From: Exiguobacterium algae
GTDB taxonomy: Bacteria > Bacillota > Bacilli > Exiguobacteriales > Exiguobacteriaceae
DNA length: 64,000 nt
NCBI RefSeq assembly: GCF_018617875.1
Contig: NZ_JACSKZ010000004.1
Coordinates: forward strand, 124,001-188,000
Direction of reading: 5' to 3'
Position numbers and translations under genes: made by a program. The notes under the pieces were generated by a model. That model saw only the letters and a program-made list of their open reading frames with translations. It was not told the origin of the DNA and ran no database searches. Of the stretch, positions 26,347 to 35,433 are shown in pieces (the stretch's first letter is position 1; each line of letters starts with the position of its first letter).

Positions 26347-28056
26347 TCATTCTCCGATGAATGAGAATGTCGTCACATCGAATAGTCCCATATCCGTCAA
26401 TTTCAAATCCGGGATTACCGGAAGGGCGAGGAATGACATCGTCAAATATGGGTTAAAGTGACGGTGTGCACCGACAACGTCGAGCGCATCATTTAACTGT
26501 TCGAGAATATCTGCCACTTCATGGTAAGGACGTTTCGTCATGAGACCACCGATTTCAAGTGGAAGTACCGCAAGCACTTCTCCTTCTGATACCGCCACGA
26601 CGCCACCGCCAACTTTCTCTAACGTCTTCGCTGCGAGTAACATATCCTCCGGGCTGACTCCGGCGATGACAAGATTATGACTATCGTGTGCCACAGTAGC
26701 AGCGAGCGCGCCCCGTTTTAAACCAAATCCCGTAACCGGTGCCAGCGCCATATGCCCTGTCCCGTGATGTCGTTCGATGACAGCGAGCGTCGCGATGTCT
26801 TGCGACAAGTCCGCACCTGATTCGTCCGGACGGAATACGAGACGCTCACGCTTCGTCAATAAGCTGTTCGGAAGCACTTGAATGACGTCTACTTCTTCCT
26901 CAGCCACCGGGAGACGGAACGAATCAATCGTCAATTCCGGTAAAGCGAGCTCCCCTTTCATCGGCTTAGGAACTTCAATTCCTTCCGCCTCAAATGTCGC
27001 CTTCCCGTTTTCCGCTACCAGTTCCCCACCGACGTATACTCGTTGAATCTCTACTGATTCGACGTCTGACAAGATGACGAAGTTTGCCTTCTTGCCCGGT
27101 GCGATTGCTCCGACTTCTTTCAATCCGTAAGCTTCGGCCGCATGCAGGCTTGCCATCGCATATGCCGTTTCCGGTTTGACCCCTTGTTTGATGGCCATTC
27201 GAATATTGTAGTCAATTCCGCCTTCCGTGACGAGGTCGTCCAAATGTTTGTCGTCTGTACAGAACAAGAAACGATGGGCATTGCTTTCCGTGACGGCCAG
27301 GCTGACTTTCTCGACATTTCTCGCAACCGAGCCTTCGCGAATTTGAACATAGAAACCGCGTCGTACGCGTTCAATCGCTTCTTCCGCAGTCGTACACTCG
27401 TGATCCGTCATGATTCCAGCCGAACGATAGACGTTCAATTGATCCGGACCCAGACCCGAGGCATGTCCATCTACAACTTTTCCGGCATGTTCGGTTTGTG
27501 CAATCTTTTGAAGCATATCCTCACTACCCGCTTCGACTGATGGATAATCCATCACTTCACCAAGTCCGTGTACACCCGGGTCACCTAAAAACGGGGCCAA
27601 ATCTTCTGCATATAATTTGGCGCCTGCGTGCTCGAACGGGGTCGCAGGGACACAACTCGGCAGCATCATTCGCACATCAAGCGGCAATCCCTTGGCATCT
27701 GCCAACATGTATTCAATCCCGAGTGCGCCGTTCACATTGGCAATTTCATGCGGATCCGCAATGACGGTCGTGACCCCCAGCGGCAAGACAGCTTTGGCAA
27801 ACTCATGCGGTGGGACCATCGATGACTCGATATGGACGTGAGAGTCAATAAACGACGGGGCAAGTGTCCATGTAGGGTCATGATATTCCGTTTCTCCTTC
27901 ATAGCCTTCTCCAATCGCCACAATGTAACCCGCATCGACCGCAACGTCAGTCCGAATCGTTTCACGGCTATACACGTCAATCACCGCGACGTCTTTAAAG
28001 ACGATGGCCGCTTTCTTTTTCTTGGCGGCGATGTCAATCAAATGTTGTTTTTCCAT
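26347..28056 (-). CDS. ade: adenine deaminase
   Basis: Amidohydrolase of 569 residues that converts adenine to hypoxanthine in purine salvage. Metal-site motifs are FIDSHVHIESSM (HxH) and VIADPHEIANV; downstream DGHASGL, DHECTTAEEA and FCTDDKHLDDL follow in the usual order. C-terminal GVSPEDMLLAAKTLEKVGGG is the AdeC tail domain. The second ATG (28056) lies 8 bases from AAGGAG; the first (28059) is 5 away. No purine riboswitch was found upstream. A second protein of the same family, YerA type, lies at the right edge of the window. Confidence 0.94.
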   Translation of the reverse strand: MEKQHLIDIAAKKKKAAIVFKDVAVIDVYSRETIRTDVAVDAGYIVAIGEGYEGETEYHDPTWTLAPSFIDSHVHIESSMVPPHEFAKAVLPLGVTTVIADPHEIANVNGALGIEYMLADAKGLPLDVRMMLPSCVPATPFEHAGAKLYAEDLAPFLGDPGVHGLGEVMDYPSVEAGSEDMLQKIAQTEHAGKVVDGHASGLGPDQLNVYRSAGIMTDHECTTAEEAIERVRRGFYVQIREGSVARNVEKVSLAVTESNAHRFLFCTDDKHLDDLVTEGGIDYNIRMAIKQGVKPETAYAMASLHAAEAYGLKEVGAIAPGKKANFVILSDVESVEIQRVYVGGELVAENGKATFEAEGIEVPKPMKGELALPELTIDSFRLPVAEEEVDVIQVLPNSLLTKRERLVFRPDESGADLSQDIATLAVIERHHGTGHMALAPVTGFGLKRGALAATVAHDSHNLVIAGVSPEDMLLAAKTLEKVGGGVVAVSEGEVLAVLPLEIGGLMTKRPYHEVADILEQLNDALDVVGAHRHFNPYLTMSFLALPVIPDLKLTDMGLFDVTTFSFIGE

Positions 28057-28176
28057 CATTTTTGCTCCTTACTGGACGTATTTTATCCATCTTACCAAGA
28101 AAAATCTTTTCGTTGCAATTTCTTTTTCAAGTTGTGCGACAATGATAACATATTCGTTTGAAAGGGGTTACACTAT

Positions 28177-28698
28177 ATGAAATATCAACTAGGAAAACTC
28201 ATCCCAAAGGTCGATGACACGGCATATATTGCACCTGGTGCACACGTGATTGGAGACGTCACGATTGGTGAACATTCGGGGGTTTGGTTCAACACCGTCA
28301 TCCGTGGTGATGAAGGACCGATTCAAATCGGATCGTATGTCAACATTCAAGACGGTTCGATGATTCATCAATATGAAGGATCGCCGACAATCATTCATAA
28401 CCGGGTCTCGATTGGACATATGGCCATGATTCACGGATGCGAGATTGAGGAGAATTGTTTGATCGGCATGCACGCCACCGTGCTTGATGGGGCAAAGATT
28501 GGGAAAGGTTCATTTGTCGCAGCTGGTGCGCTCGTCACACCAAATATGCAGATTCCTGAAGGCGTGATGGTCATGGGGGTCCCTGCTAAAGTGGTGCGTC
28601 CGTTAAATGATGAGGATCGCTTTATTATGGAACGGACCGTTAGAAAGTACGCAAAACGAGCCGAACAATATCGTGAGACTTGCCAAGCTTTAGACTGA
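28177..28698 (+). CDS. gamma-carbonic-anhydrase-like hexapeptide protein
   Basis: Left-handed beta-helix protein of 173 residues (YtoA/YrdA type) with repeats such as IAPGAHVIGDVTIGEHSGV and IGMHATVLDGAKIG. The three zinc His of gamma carbonic anhydrases are at the expected places (IHQYEG, IGHMAMIHGC). The trimer would hydrate CO2 or act as a related enzyme; many family members have not shown activity. GAAAGGGG precedes the ATG. It is divergent to adenine deaminase. Confidence 0.88.
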   Translation: MKYQLGKLIPKVDDTAYIAPGAHVIGDVTIGEHSGVWFNTVIRGDEGPIQIGSYVNIQDGSMIHQYEGSPTIIHNRVSIGHMAMIHGCEIEENCLIGMHATVLDGAKIGKGSFVAAGALVTPNMQIPEGVMVMGVPAKVVRPLNDEDRFIMERTVRKYAKRAEQYRETCQALD

Positions 28699-28710
28699 AT
28701 CCATAGTTTG

Positions 28711-28724
28711 TGAAAGCGTTTACA
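28711..28724. promoter_or_regulatory. catabolite responsive element (cre), CcpA site
   Basis: TGAAAGCGTTTACA fits the consensus TGWAANCGNTNWCA at every position. It lies 13 bases after the carbonic anhydrase stop and 52 bases before a -10 box (TATACT, 28776-28781) for the next gene. That upstream place, with a poor -35, suggests activation rather than blockage, as for ackA and pta in Bacillus. The last point is inference. Confidence 0.8.
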
Positions 28725-28822
28725 AGGTTCATAAATTGTTAACGTTTATCCCGAATTTTCTCCACATTTCCTTTGTATACTGAGGATGTAGTCAAGCCGA
28801 CGTATTGAAAGGAGCCAACTGT

Positions 28823-29002
28823 ATGTACCCGAACCACGATCAGCTCATGTTAGACTTGTACGCTTCATCCATCAACCCGAGTTACGGTCTCCATATCGAT
28901 GATTCATTCGATGACACGCTTCACGGCACGCACCGAGAGGTTTGGGAACGCATGCATTCGGATAATATGAATAGTGAAGAAAAACAAAACGGGGGAACGT
29001 GA
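28823..29002 (+). CDS. small acidic hypothetical protein behind a cre site
   Basis: A 59-residue protein starting MYPNHDQLMLDLYASS at 28823, 8 bases after AAAGGAG. Acidic and His-containing (YGLHIDDSFDDTLHGTHREVWERMHSDNMNSEE), no membrane helix, no Cys. Not recognised. Its position after a perfect cre site suggests carbon control. Its stop overlaps a GTG that opens a 20-codon frame (28999-29061). Confidence 0.65.
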   Translation: MYPNHDQLMLDLYASSINPSYGLHIDDSFDDTLHGTHREVWERMHSDNMNSEEKQNGGT

Positions 29003-29061
29003 AGAAGATGATTCCAACTAACGTCATTCAGGACTGGCTCGCCACCAAATTAAAACGATAA
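28999..29061 (+). CDS. possible 20-residue peptide, coupled to upstream gene
   Basis: GTG at 28999 overlaps the stop of the 59-residue gene (GTGA), with GGGGGAAC directly upstream. It encodes MKKMIPTNVIQDWLATKLKR and stop. The peptide is basic and could form an amphipathic helix. An internal ATG (codon 4) is another possible start. A strong terminator follows 13 bases later. Too short to judge by coding statistics; real status unknown. Confidence 0.35.
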   Translation: MKKMIPTNVIQDWLATKLKR

Positions 29062-29073
29062 TCAATAAATTAA

Positions 29074-29113
29074 ACAAAGACGCGTGGAGAAATTTCTTCA
29101 CGCGTCTTTTTCT
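29074..29113. terminator. bidirectional terminator
   Basis: AAAGACGCGTGGAGAAA stem against TTTCTTCACGCGTCTTT with T-run, between the small genes and the convergent nitroreductase. Confidence 0.85.
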
Positions 29114-29667
29114 TATTCAAAAATCGCCAAATGAGCATCCAATGATTGGCGTGGCTTTTTCGAAGGAATCGCTGCTTCATCATACTTCCCGATTTGTAGC
29201 AGACCGACAAACGTCTCTCCTTCTGCCCCAATCGACTCCTTCATGCGGGCATCATCGAAAACACCGCCCGTTCGCCAAACGATGCCGAGATTCTGTTCGG
29301 TACATAACAGTTGAAGGTTTTGGATAAACGCTGCCGTCGCAAGCAGTGCATCTTTATTTCCTTTTTCCGTCTCAAACGCTTTGGCTGTCACGTAAAGACA
29401 AGCTGCCGCATTACGGATATGACCGGCCACTTTCTCCCGTTGTGGCTCTGCCATCTCCGAGAAGGCCGGTTCAAGTGCATCCAATAGCACATGCTTCCCT
29501 TCCCCATTAAACAGATACACGTTCCACGGTTCTACTTTGTTATGAAACGGCGCATGATGCGCTGAGTTCAACAGGTCGTACAGTACTTTCGTCTCGATTG
29601 GCTCGCCATTGAATGTGCGAATCGTTCTTCTTGTTTCAATGAGTTGTTGTGCTGTCGTTTTGGTCAT
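29113..29667 (-). CDS. nitroreductase family protein (FMN)
   Basis: Flavoprotein of 184 residues. N-terminal RRTIRTFNGEPI is the FMN-phosphate motif of the family, HHAPFHNKVEPWNVYLF follows, and the C-terminal GLLQIGKYDEAAIPSKKPRQS holds the last FMN contact. It would reduce nitro compounds, quinones or similar with NAD(P)H; the true substrate is unknown. The start at 29667 lies 9 bases after GGGGAA; the upstream GTG at 29676 overlaps that site. Confidence 0.88.
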   Translation of the reverse strand: MTKTTAQQLIETRRTIRTFNGEPIETKVLYDLLNSAHHAPFHNKVEPWNVYLFNGEGKHVLLDALEPAFSEMAEPQREKVAGHIRNAAACLYVTAKAFETEKGNKDALLATAAFIQNLQLLCTEQNLGIVWRTGGVFDDARMKESIGAEGETFVGLLQIGKYDEAAIPSKKPRQSLDAHLAIFE

Positions 29668-29770
29668 AACCGTCACTTCCCCGTCTATAGTCTACTTATT
29701 TATCATAATTGTTCGGCCCAATTATTCAAAATGACGTGCATCAAAAAAGACTACAGCATACGCTGTAGCC

Positions 29771-31063
29771 TTATGTCGATTGACTGACAATCTCACATGC
29801 CACCAGGTCTTCCAGTGTTTGGCGTCGAACGACGAGACGGTGTTTCCCGTCTTTCACAAACACCACTGCCGGTCGCAACATCTGATTGTAGTTACTTGCC
29901 ATTGAGAAGTTATACGCTCCCGTTGCTTTGACGAGTAGCAAATCACCCGGTGTGACCGGAGGGATCAACGAGCGGTTCGAGATGACATCCCCCGACTCAC
30001 AGCACGCCCCGACAATTTTCGCCTCAAGCGTCTTCTCTTCGTTCATCCGTGTTGCGGCTACCACCTCGTACTCGGCATTATACAATGCAGGTCGAATGTT
30101 ATCCGTCATCCCTCCGTCGACAGAGACAAATGTACGAACACCACTCACTTCCTTCACCGTCCCGACTTCATACAAAGTGGCTCCTGCATTCGCGACCAGC
30201 CAGCGTCCCGGTTCAATTCCGACTGTTGGAAGTGGCAGGTCACGCAAAGAAACCTCTTCCGTGAGCGTCTCCATCACGAGCTCCATCGTATTCGCAAAGT
30301 TGAGGCGCTCATCCGCGTCGAGATACGCGACCCCAAATCCCCCGCCGATATTCAGAACATCTGTCGTATATCCGGTCTCCGTACGAATCGTATCGATAAA
30401 ACGAACCATCGTTTTCACGGTATTCACGAACAGTGTCGGATCTTGGATTTGTGAACCGACATGACAATGAATCCCTTGTAAATGCAGGTGTTCAGCCGAC
30501 AATGTCGCTCGAACGGCTTCCAAATACGTGTCATCATGCGTCGGGAAACCGAACTTCGTATCGACCCCGCCCGTTTGGATGGCCTCATGTGCCCCCCCGA
30601 CGACCTGAGGAACGATACGCAGTAACACATCGACTTCACGATTGTATTCGGCCGCAAGACCGGACAACAGGCTGATTTCACGCATATTATCAATCGTGAA
30701 ATGAGTGATTCCGTTTTCGAGCGCGAATGAAAGGTCTTGAACCGTTTTGTTCGACCCATGGACATGAATACGTTCTGCCGGCACACCCGCATGAAGGGCC
30801 ACGTACATCTCACCTCGAGAGACCACGTCGATGCTAAGACCTGCTGCCATCACTTTTTCATAGACTGCCGCAATCGATAATGCTTTCGAGGCGTATAGCG
30901 CATACGTATTGGGATACTTGTTCAGGAAAGCCTCTTGTACAATCGTAAGACGTCGCTCGAGCTCCGGCTCACTCATAATATAAAGCGGTGTCCCATATGT
31001 CGCCTGCAATTCACGAACGGATACGCCTTCGATCAAACATTCTGACTGGTTGGTGGTGTACAT
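29771..31063 (-). CDS. lysA: diaminopimelate decarboxylase
   Basis: PLP enzyme of 430 residues, last step of lysine synthesis: meso-diaminopimelate to lysine. Fold III motifs: YALYASKALS (Lys of the Schiff base), HVHGSNKT, HCHVGSQI (substrate and PLP contacts), NIGGGFGV, GIEPGRWLVANAG and CCESGDVI (active-site Cys). The start at 31063 follows AAGGAGG and lies inside the end of the racemase gene (31-base overlap), so translation is coupled. It is the last gene of the lysC operon. Confidence 0.94.
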   Translation of the reverse strand: MYTTNQSECLIEGVSVRELQATYGTPLYIMSEPELERRLTIVQEAFLNKYPNTYALYASKALSIAAVYEKVMAAGLSIDVVSRGEMYVALHAGVPAERIHVHGSNKTVQDLSFALENGITHFTIDNMREISLLSGLAAEYNREVDVLLRIVPQVVGGAHEAIQTGGVDTKFGFPTHDDTYLEAVRATLSAEHLHLQGIHCHVGSQIQDPTLFVNTVKTMVRFIDTIRTETGYTTDVLNIGGGFGVAYLDADERLNFANTMELVMETLTEEVSLRDLPLPTVGIEPGRWLVANAGATLYEVGTVKEVSGVRTFVSVDGGMTDNIRPALYNAEYEVVAATRMNEEKTLEAKIVGACCESGDVISNRSLIPPVTPGDLLLVKATGAYNFSMASNYNQMLRPAVVFVKDGKHRLVVRRQTLEDLVACEIVSQST

Positions 31064-32121
31064 GTAACTCCTCCTTCGAAGCGATGCGGCACACGCCATG
31101 AGCGCGCACAGAGCTGCTCTGAATTGTTCGCATGACCAACTCGCGTCACATCATCAATTTTTATTTCTCGTCCATACAGGTTGACCCGGTCGCCAATTTG
31201 TACGTCTTCGTCCACTTTGATAAAGCTATGACTCATAAAGATATTACTGACGAACGGGTAAGCTCGACCTTCAATGTGCACCGGTAAAAATCGACGGGCC
31301 CGCATGAGACCATCCCCATATCCGACAGGTAAGACGGCAATCCGTTCTTTCGTTTCCGCGGTATATCCCGTTCCGTATCCGACATGAGCCCCCGCTTCAA
31401 TCTCGTGGACGGCAATCACTTCCGTCTCCCAGTAGAAGGCAGGGATTAGCCACTCGACCGGTTCTACGGACGAATAACCATAAAGGAAGATGCCAACCCG
31501 GACGTGTGTGCAATGATGCAGGCGCGGGTCATCTTGAAGCGTCGCTGCACTGTTTGCGGCATGAACCAGTTCAAACACATGGCGTTCCATTAGACGTGTG
31601 GACCAATCCATAAAACGTTGGACGTGAACACTATGTTCCACTTCGGCGTTATCCGCATCAGCAAGTGGAAAATGCGTGCACAATCCGACGAGATCGAGTC
31701 CTTCATTTTGACAGAAGGCAACGATTTGAAGCGCCTCTTCAAACGACTTTGCACCGAAACGATTCATCCCGACGTCTAACTTCAAATGAAGACGAACGCC
31801 TCCGAGTTGAGAGCGGTTGGCAACGAGCCAGTCGTACGAACCGATAGCCACATCCAAACGATGCGCATGAACTTTCTCCCATTCGTACACGGGGTTCATG
31901 ACCAACACATGTGCCTCTTCGGCATATGTCCGGACTTCCGTCGCTTCTTCCAAGGTCGTCACCATGAAATGGCGAACTCCCTCGTCATATAAGGTCGTCA
32001 CAACTGGCTCCATCCCCAGGTTATAGGCATTATTTTTTACGACGGCGAACACCGGTCGGCCAAGCGCTTCAATCCGACGTTTGTTCTCGCGAATCGCATT
32101 CAAGTCAATTGTGACTCCCAT
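31033..32121 (-). CDS. alr: alanine racemase-like PLP enzyme in the lysine operon
   Basis: Fold III PLP protein of 362 residues with the alanine racemase layout. Lys29 in AVVKNNAYNLG is the Schiff-base Lys, Tyr249 in VGYGTGYTA the second catalytic base, and Arg208 in HVRVGIFLYG lies near the pyridine nitrogen. Yet the usual VVKANAYGHG is altered, and the conserved GRVSMD segment reads NIFMSH (294-299), so its Asp is lost. It sits between ilvE and lysA, and no dapF is present. It could be a second alanine racemase or, more interestingly, a diaminopimelate epimerase substitute. Staphylococcus aureus has alr2 at the matching place. Confidence 0.85.
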   Translation of the reverse strand: MGVTIDLNAIRENKRRIEALGRPVFAVVKNNAYNLGMEPVVTTLYDEGVRHFMVTTLEEATEVRTYAEEAHVLVMNPVYEWEKVHAHRLDVAIGSYDWLVANRSQLGGVRLHLKLDVGMNRFGAKSFEEALQIVAFCQNEGLDLVGLCTHFPLADADNAEVEHSVHVQRFMDWSTRLMERHVFELVHAANSAATLQDDPRLHHCTHVRVGIFLYGYSSVEPVEWLIPAFYWETEVIAVHEIEAGAHVGYGTGYTAETKERIAVLPVGYGDGLMRARRFLPVHIEGRAYPFVSNIFMSHSFIKVDEDVQIGDRVNLYGREIKIDDVTRVGHANNSEQLCARSWRVPHRFEGGVTCTPPTSQNV

Positions 32122-32134
32122 TTACAAAACCCCT

Positions 32135-33061
32135 TTACTCTTTTACTGCTGTTTGCACGAACGTGATCCAATCACGGTGCTCCGGAAGTTGTCCCGTGAC
32201 GGCTTCGCGGTATCGCGTCAACATTTGAGTCGCGACTGTTTGTCCACCGCCTCCGATTTGAATATGGTCGACTTCAATCACACTCGTCACTTCAGCTGCC
32301 GTACCCGTCAGGAAAATCTCATCCGCAACGTATAACTCATCACGTCCGATGTGACGCTCAATGACGTCATAGCCTTCTTCACGGGCAAGCTGCATAACGG
32401 TTTGTCGCGTAATACCATCAAGCACCGAACAGTCGAGTGATGGTGTCGTGATCGTATTCCCTTTGACGAGGAAAATGTTCGCCACACTCGCCTCACTGAC
32501 ATTTCCATTCACATCAAGGGCGATCGCTTCATCGAATCCGTCACGAAGCGCCTCCCCTTTTAACAATTGTGAGTTCATATAGTTCGAAGCCGCTTTTGCC
32601 TGCATCGGCATCATTGTCGAAGACACACGACGGTATGAGGCGACTTTTGCGCGAATTCCGACTGTTTTATTGAAATATTCTCCGAGTGGCCAACATGCGA
32701 TGGCAACATGGACTTTCGTTTCTTGTGTCGGCATGAGTGCCTGCCATGGCGTACCGAGGAAGACGAACGGACGAATATAACAAGCATCGAATCCGTTTCG
32801 TTCAATCAATTCCATTGTCGCCTGTTCCAGCTCTTCTACCGTGTAGGGTAGTTTGACGTGATAGTATGCACACGAGCGAACGAGTCGCTCCAAGTGTTCA
32901 CGTAGGCGGAAGATGGCCGGACCCTCTTCCGTATGATACGCACGAATTCCTTCAAAGAACCCGCTCCCGTAGTGAATCGCGTGTGTCATGATACTCGTGT
33001 TTGCGTCAGTCGGCTCAATCCACTCTCCGTCTTTCCACATCCATTGTCCATACTGTTCCAT
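32135..33061 (-). CDS. ilvE: branched-chain aminotransferase family protein (class IV PLP)
   Basis: Class IV aminotransferase of 308 residues, IlvE type. Seen: MWKDGEWIEPTDANTSIMTHAIHYGSGFFEGIRAY, YIRPFVFLG, the catalytic Lys in MQAKAASNYMNSQ, GFDEAIALDVNGNVSEASVANIF and EIFLTGTAAEVTSV. It transfers amino groups between branched-chain amino acids and 2-oxoglutarate. Its place inside the lysine operon is odd, since no isoleucine or leucine gene is near and the N-acetyl-DAP aminotransferase is missing from the operon. The gaps to dapH (47 bases) and alr (13 bases) fit cotranscription. Confidence 0.9.
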   Translation of the reverse strand: MEQYGQWMWKDGEWIEPTDANTSIMTHAIHYGSGFFEGIRAYHTEEGPAIFRLREHLERLVRSCAYYHVKLPYTVEELEQATMELIERNGFDACYIRPFVFLGTPWQALMPTQETKVHVAIACWPLGEYFNKTVGIRAKVASYRRVSSTMMPMQAKAASNYMNSQLLKGEALRDGFDEAIALDVNGNVSEASVANIFLVKGNTITTPSLDCSVLDGITRQTVMQLAREEGYDVIERHIGRDELYVADEIFLTGTAAEVTSVIEVDHIQIGGGGQTVATQMLTRYREAVTGQLPEHRDWITFVQTAVKE

Positions 33062-33108
33062 AGTTCAACTCTCCCATTCATTTGTTTATATTTTCTGTCT
33101 ATTATACG

Positions 33109-33816
33109 TTAGAGAGAGCGTAAATCATCAACGAGTTGCGTTTTTTCTGAAGTTTTCTCGTCTTTCTGCTTGATGACGCGGGCTGGTGTTCCTGCTACGA
33201 CAACGCCTGGAGGAACATCTTGTGTGACGACACTTCCAGCCGCGACGACCGCATTTTCCCCGACGCGCACGCCTTCCAAGATGACTGCGTTCGCTCCAAT
33301 CATGACCCCGTCTTCAATGATGACCGGGTCTTTTGAAGGTGGCTCAAGGACACCTGCGACCACGGCACCTGCTCCGAGGTGAACGTTTTTTCCGAGCGTT
33401 CCGCGCGCTCCGATGACGGCGTTCATGTCGACCATCGAACCATCTCCGATGACCGCACCGATGTTGACGACAGCACCCATCATGACGACGGCATTATTCC
33501 CGATTTGAACATGATCCCGGATGAATGAACCCGGTTCGATGCGCGCATTTAATTTCGTCGTGTCGAGCATTGGGACGGCACTGTTGCGACGGTCGTACTC
33601 AAGATGCGAATCCGTGATGACAGACGCATTCGCTTCAAGGAACGCTGCCGCACGCTCGGCTGTCGTCAAGAACAGTTTCGATTCGTCCGTACCGAACGCT
33701 TTGGCTTCTTCAATCTCCAGACCAGCCAACTGACCGTTGACGTAAAGTTTAACCGGTGTTTCTTTCTTAGCATCTTTAATATATTGTGCAATTTCATAAG
33801 CGTTTGTGAGTAACAT
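33109..33816 (-). CDS. dapH: tetrahydrodipicolinate N-acetyltransferase
   Basis: Hexapeptide-repeat acyltransferase of 235 residues of the acetylase branch (YkuQ/DapH; often called dapD in Staphylococcus). The N-terminal domain has [17 protein letters not shown], then a left-handed beta-helix: [66 protein letters not shown]. It acetylates tetrahydrodipicolinate from acetyl-CoA, the acetylated DAP route. The start lies 23 bases inside the end of dapB, with GAGGAGG as ribosome site. Confidence 0.93.
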   Translation of the reverse strand: MLLTNAYEIAQYIKDAKKETPVKLYVNGQLAGLEIEEAKAFGTDESKLFLTTAERAAAFLEANASVITDSHLEYDRRNSAVPMLDTTKLNARIEPGSFIRDHVQIGNNAVVMMGAVVNIGAVIGDGSMVDMNAVIGARGTLGKNVHLGAGAVVAGVLEPPSKDPVIIEDGVMIGANAVILEGVRVGENAVVAAGSVVTQDVPPGVVVAGTPARVIKQKDEKTSEKTQLVDDLRSL

Positions 33817-34543
33817 GAGTAGCCTCCTCGTATAAGTTCGTTAAATTATATAGTCCAGCCGGGCGATCGAGTATCGTCGCCGCCGCGGCGAGTGCTCCAT
33901 TGGCGAAGACACGCTTCGAAAGAGCCGTATGCTTCAGTTCAATCATTTCATCGTCTCCGGCAAACAGGACCGTATGTTCACCGAAGATGGTCCCGCCCCG
34001 GATCGAGTGCATGCCGAGCTCATCCGTTCCTCTTGCCTCTCGGCGTGAGGTACGTTCATAGACCGGTGTGACGTCCCGTTTTTTCTCAATGGCACGAGCG
34101 AGGAGTTCGGCCGTCCCACTCGGGGCATCCACTTTTTTACGGTGATGCGCCTCGATCACTTCGATATCATAGCCGAGCGTGAGCGGCACGAGCTGGTCAA
34201 GCAATTGCTTCAACAGCGCGATTCCATATGACGTGTTGTAGGACTGGAAAATCGGAATCTCCTGTGATGCCGATTCAATCGCTGCCAACTCGTCTTCAGA
34301 GAATCCTGTCGTCGCGATGACGAGCGGAATGTTCTTTTCTTTTCCAAAAGTGAGGACGTCGCCCAGTAATGCCGGATTCGAAAAATCGATAACGACATCG
34401 ACCGGTGTATCCACTTCCTGTAATGATGCAAGATGCTGATCACTCCCCGGTGACACGATGGCCGCAACATTCAACCCTTGGGAAAGTGCGACTTCCTCGA
34501 CGATCCGCCCCATCGCACCATACCCATGAATGAGTACATTCAT
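33794..34543 (-). CDS. dapB: dihydrodipicolinate reductase
   Basis: NAD(P)H-dependent enzyme of 249 residues that reduces the dapA product to tetrahydrodipicolinate. N-terminal Rossmann [24 protein letters not shown], then the signature [15 protein letters not shown] with the substrate-binding His, Lys and Gly-Thr. ATGA overlap with dapA at 34540-34543. At 249 residues it is slightly shorter than most homologues but complete. Confidence 0.95.
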   Translation of the reverse strand: MNVLIHGYGAMGRIVEEVALSQGLNVAAIVSPGSDQHLASLQEVDTPVDVVIDFSNPALLGDVLTFGKEKNIPLVIATTGFSEDELAAIESASQEIPIFQSYNTSYGIALLKQLLDQLVPLTLGYDIEVIEAHHRKKVDAPSGTAELLARAIEKKRDVTPVYERTSRREARGTDELGMHSIRGGTIFGEHTVLFAGDDEMIELKHTALSKRVFANGALAAAATILDRPAGLYNLTNLYEEATHVTHKRL

Positions 34544-35421
34544 TGTCTCACCTCATTAAACTGTTCCATCGCCGAAAGAAGCTTCGCTTCTGCTGTCGCA
34601 CTCATCGGGACGAGTGGCAGACGTGGTGCGCCGAATGCAAATCCACGTGCATTGAGCGCCGCTTTCACCGGAATCGGGTTCACTTCCGCAAACAATTCGT
34701 CGATGACCGGTAACAGGCGAATTTGCCACGTACGCGCTGCCTTCAGGTCTCCCGCTAAAAGCGCTTCAGCTAGCGCCACAGTTGCGTTCGGATAAACGTT
34801 TGAGAGGACCGAGACGACCCCTTGGGCACCCCACGCCATATAAGGGAGGATTTGATCATCATTTCCGCAGTACACAGCGAATCCTTCAGGAACATGTGCC
34901 ATCATTTGGGCCATGACCGAAATGTCGCCGCTCGCTTCTTTTAAAGCGGTGATACGTGGATGCTCGGCTAACTCACCCACTGTTTCCGGGGCGAGTGCGA
35001 CGCTGGTCCGTGACGGGACGTTATAGAGCATGAGCGGAATCGGTGACGCGTCCGCAATCGCTGTAAAATGGGCGATGAGTCCTGCTTGCGTTGATTTGTT
35101 GTAGTAAGGAGTGACGACCATCGCCATCTCCGCACCAAGTTCAGCGGCACGTCTCGTTTTTTCGATGCTGAGAGCCGTATTGTTCGACCCGGTACCGGCG
35201 ATGATTGTCGCTCGACCGTCCGTAACTTCTACTGCCCGGACGAGTAACGTTTCGAACTCTTCATCCGTCAACGTCATTCCTTCCCCCGTCGTACCGCCAA
35301 TCACGAGTCCACGGATCCCTTCTTGAATTTGTTCTTCAATCAATGCATCCCAAGCCGCCAAATTCAGACTTCCGTCCGTGTGAAACGGAGTCGCCAGTGC
35401 AGTTGCAACACCTGTAAACAT
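34540..35421 (-). CDS. dapA: dihydrodipicolinate synthase
   Basis: TIM-barrel class I aldolase of 293 residues that condenses aspartate semialdehyde with pyruvate. Seen: GVATALATPFHTDGSLN, VIGGTTGEGMTLTDEE, the catalytic Tyr in LMLYNVPSRTSV, the Schiff-base Lys in ITALKEASGDIS, and YCGNDDQILPYMAWGAQGVVSV. AAGGAGGAG precedes the ATG. It follows asd by 12 bases. Confidence 0.96.
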   Translation of the reverse strand: MFTGVATALATPFHTDGSLNLAAWDALIEEQIQEGIRGLVIGGTTGEGMTLTDEEFETLLVRAVEVTDGRATIIAGTGSNNTALSIEKTRRAAELGAEMAMVVTPYYNKSTQAGLIAHFTAIADASPIPLMLYNVPSRTSVALAPETVGELAEHPRITALKEASGDISVMAQMMAHVPEGFAVYCGNDDQILPYMAWGAQGVVSVLSNVYPNATVALAEALLAGDLKAARTWQIRLLPVIDELFAEVNPIPVKAALNARGFAFGAPRLPLVPMSATAEAKLLSAMEQFNEVRQ

Positions 35422-35433
35422 GTCATCTCCTCC

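Noticed and set aside
28057-28176. Purine riboswitch before adenine deaminase
   Set aside because: No purine aptamer core or terminator hairpin in the 120-base gap.
29928-30464. 178-codon open frame opposite lysA
   Set aside because: No start signal, and lysA on the other strand is complete.
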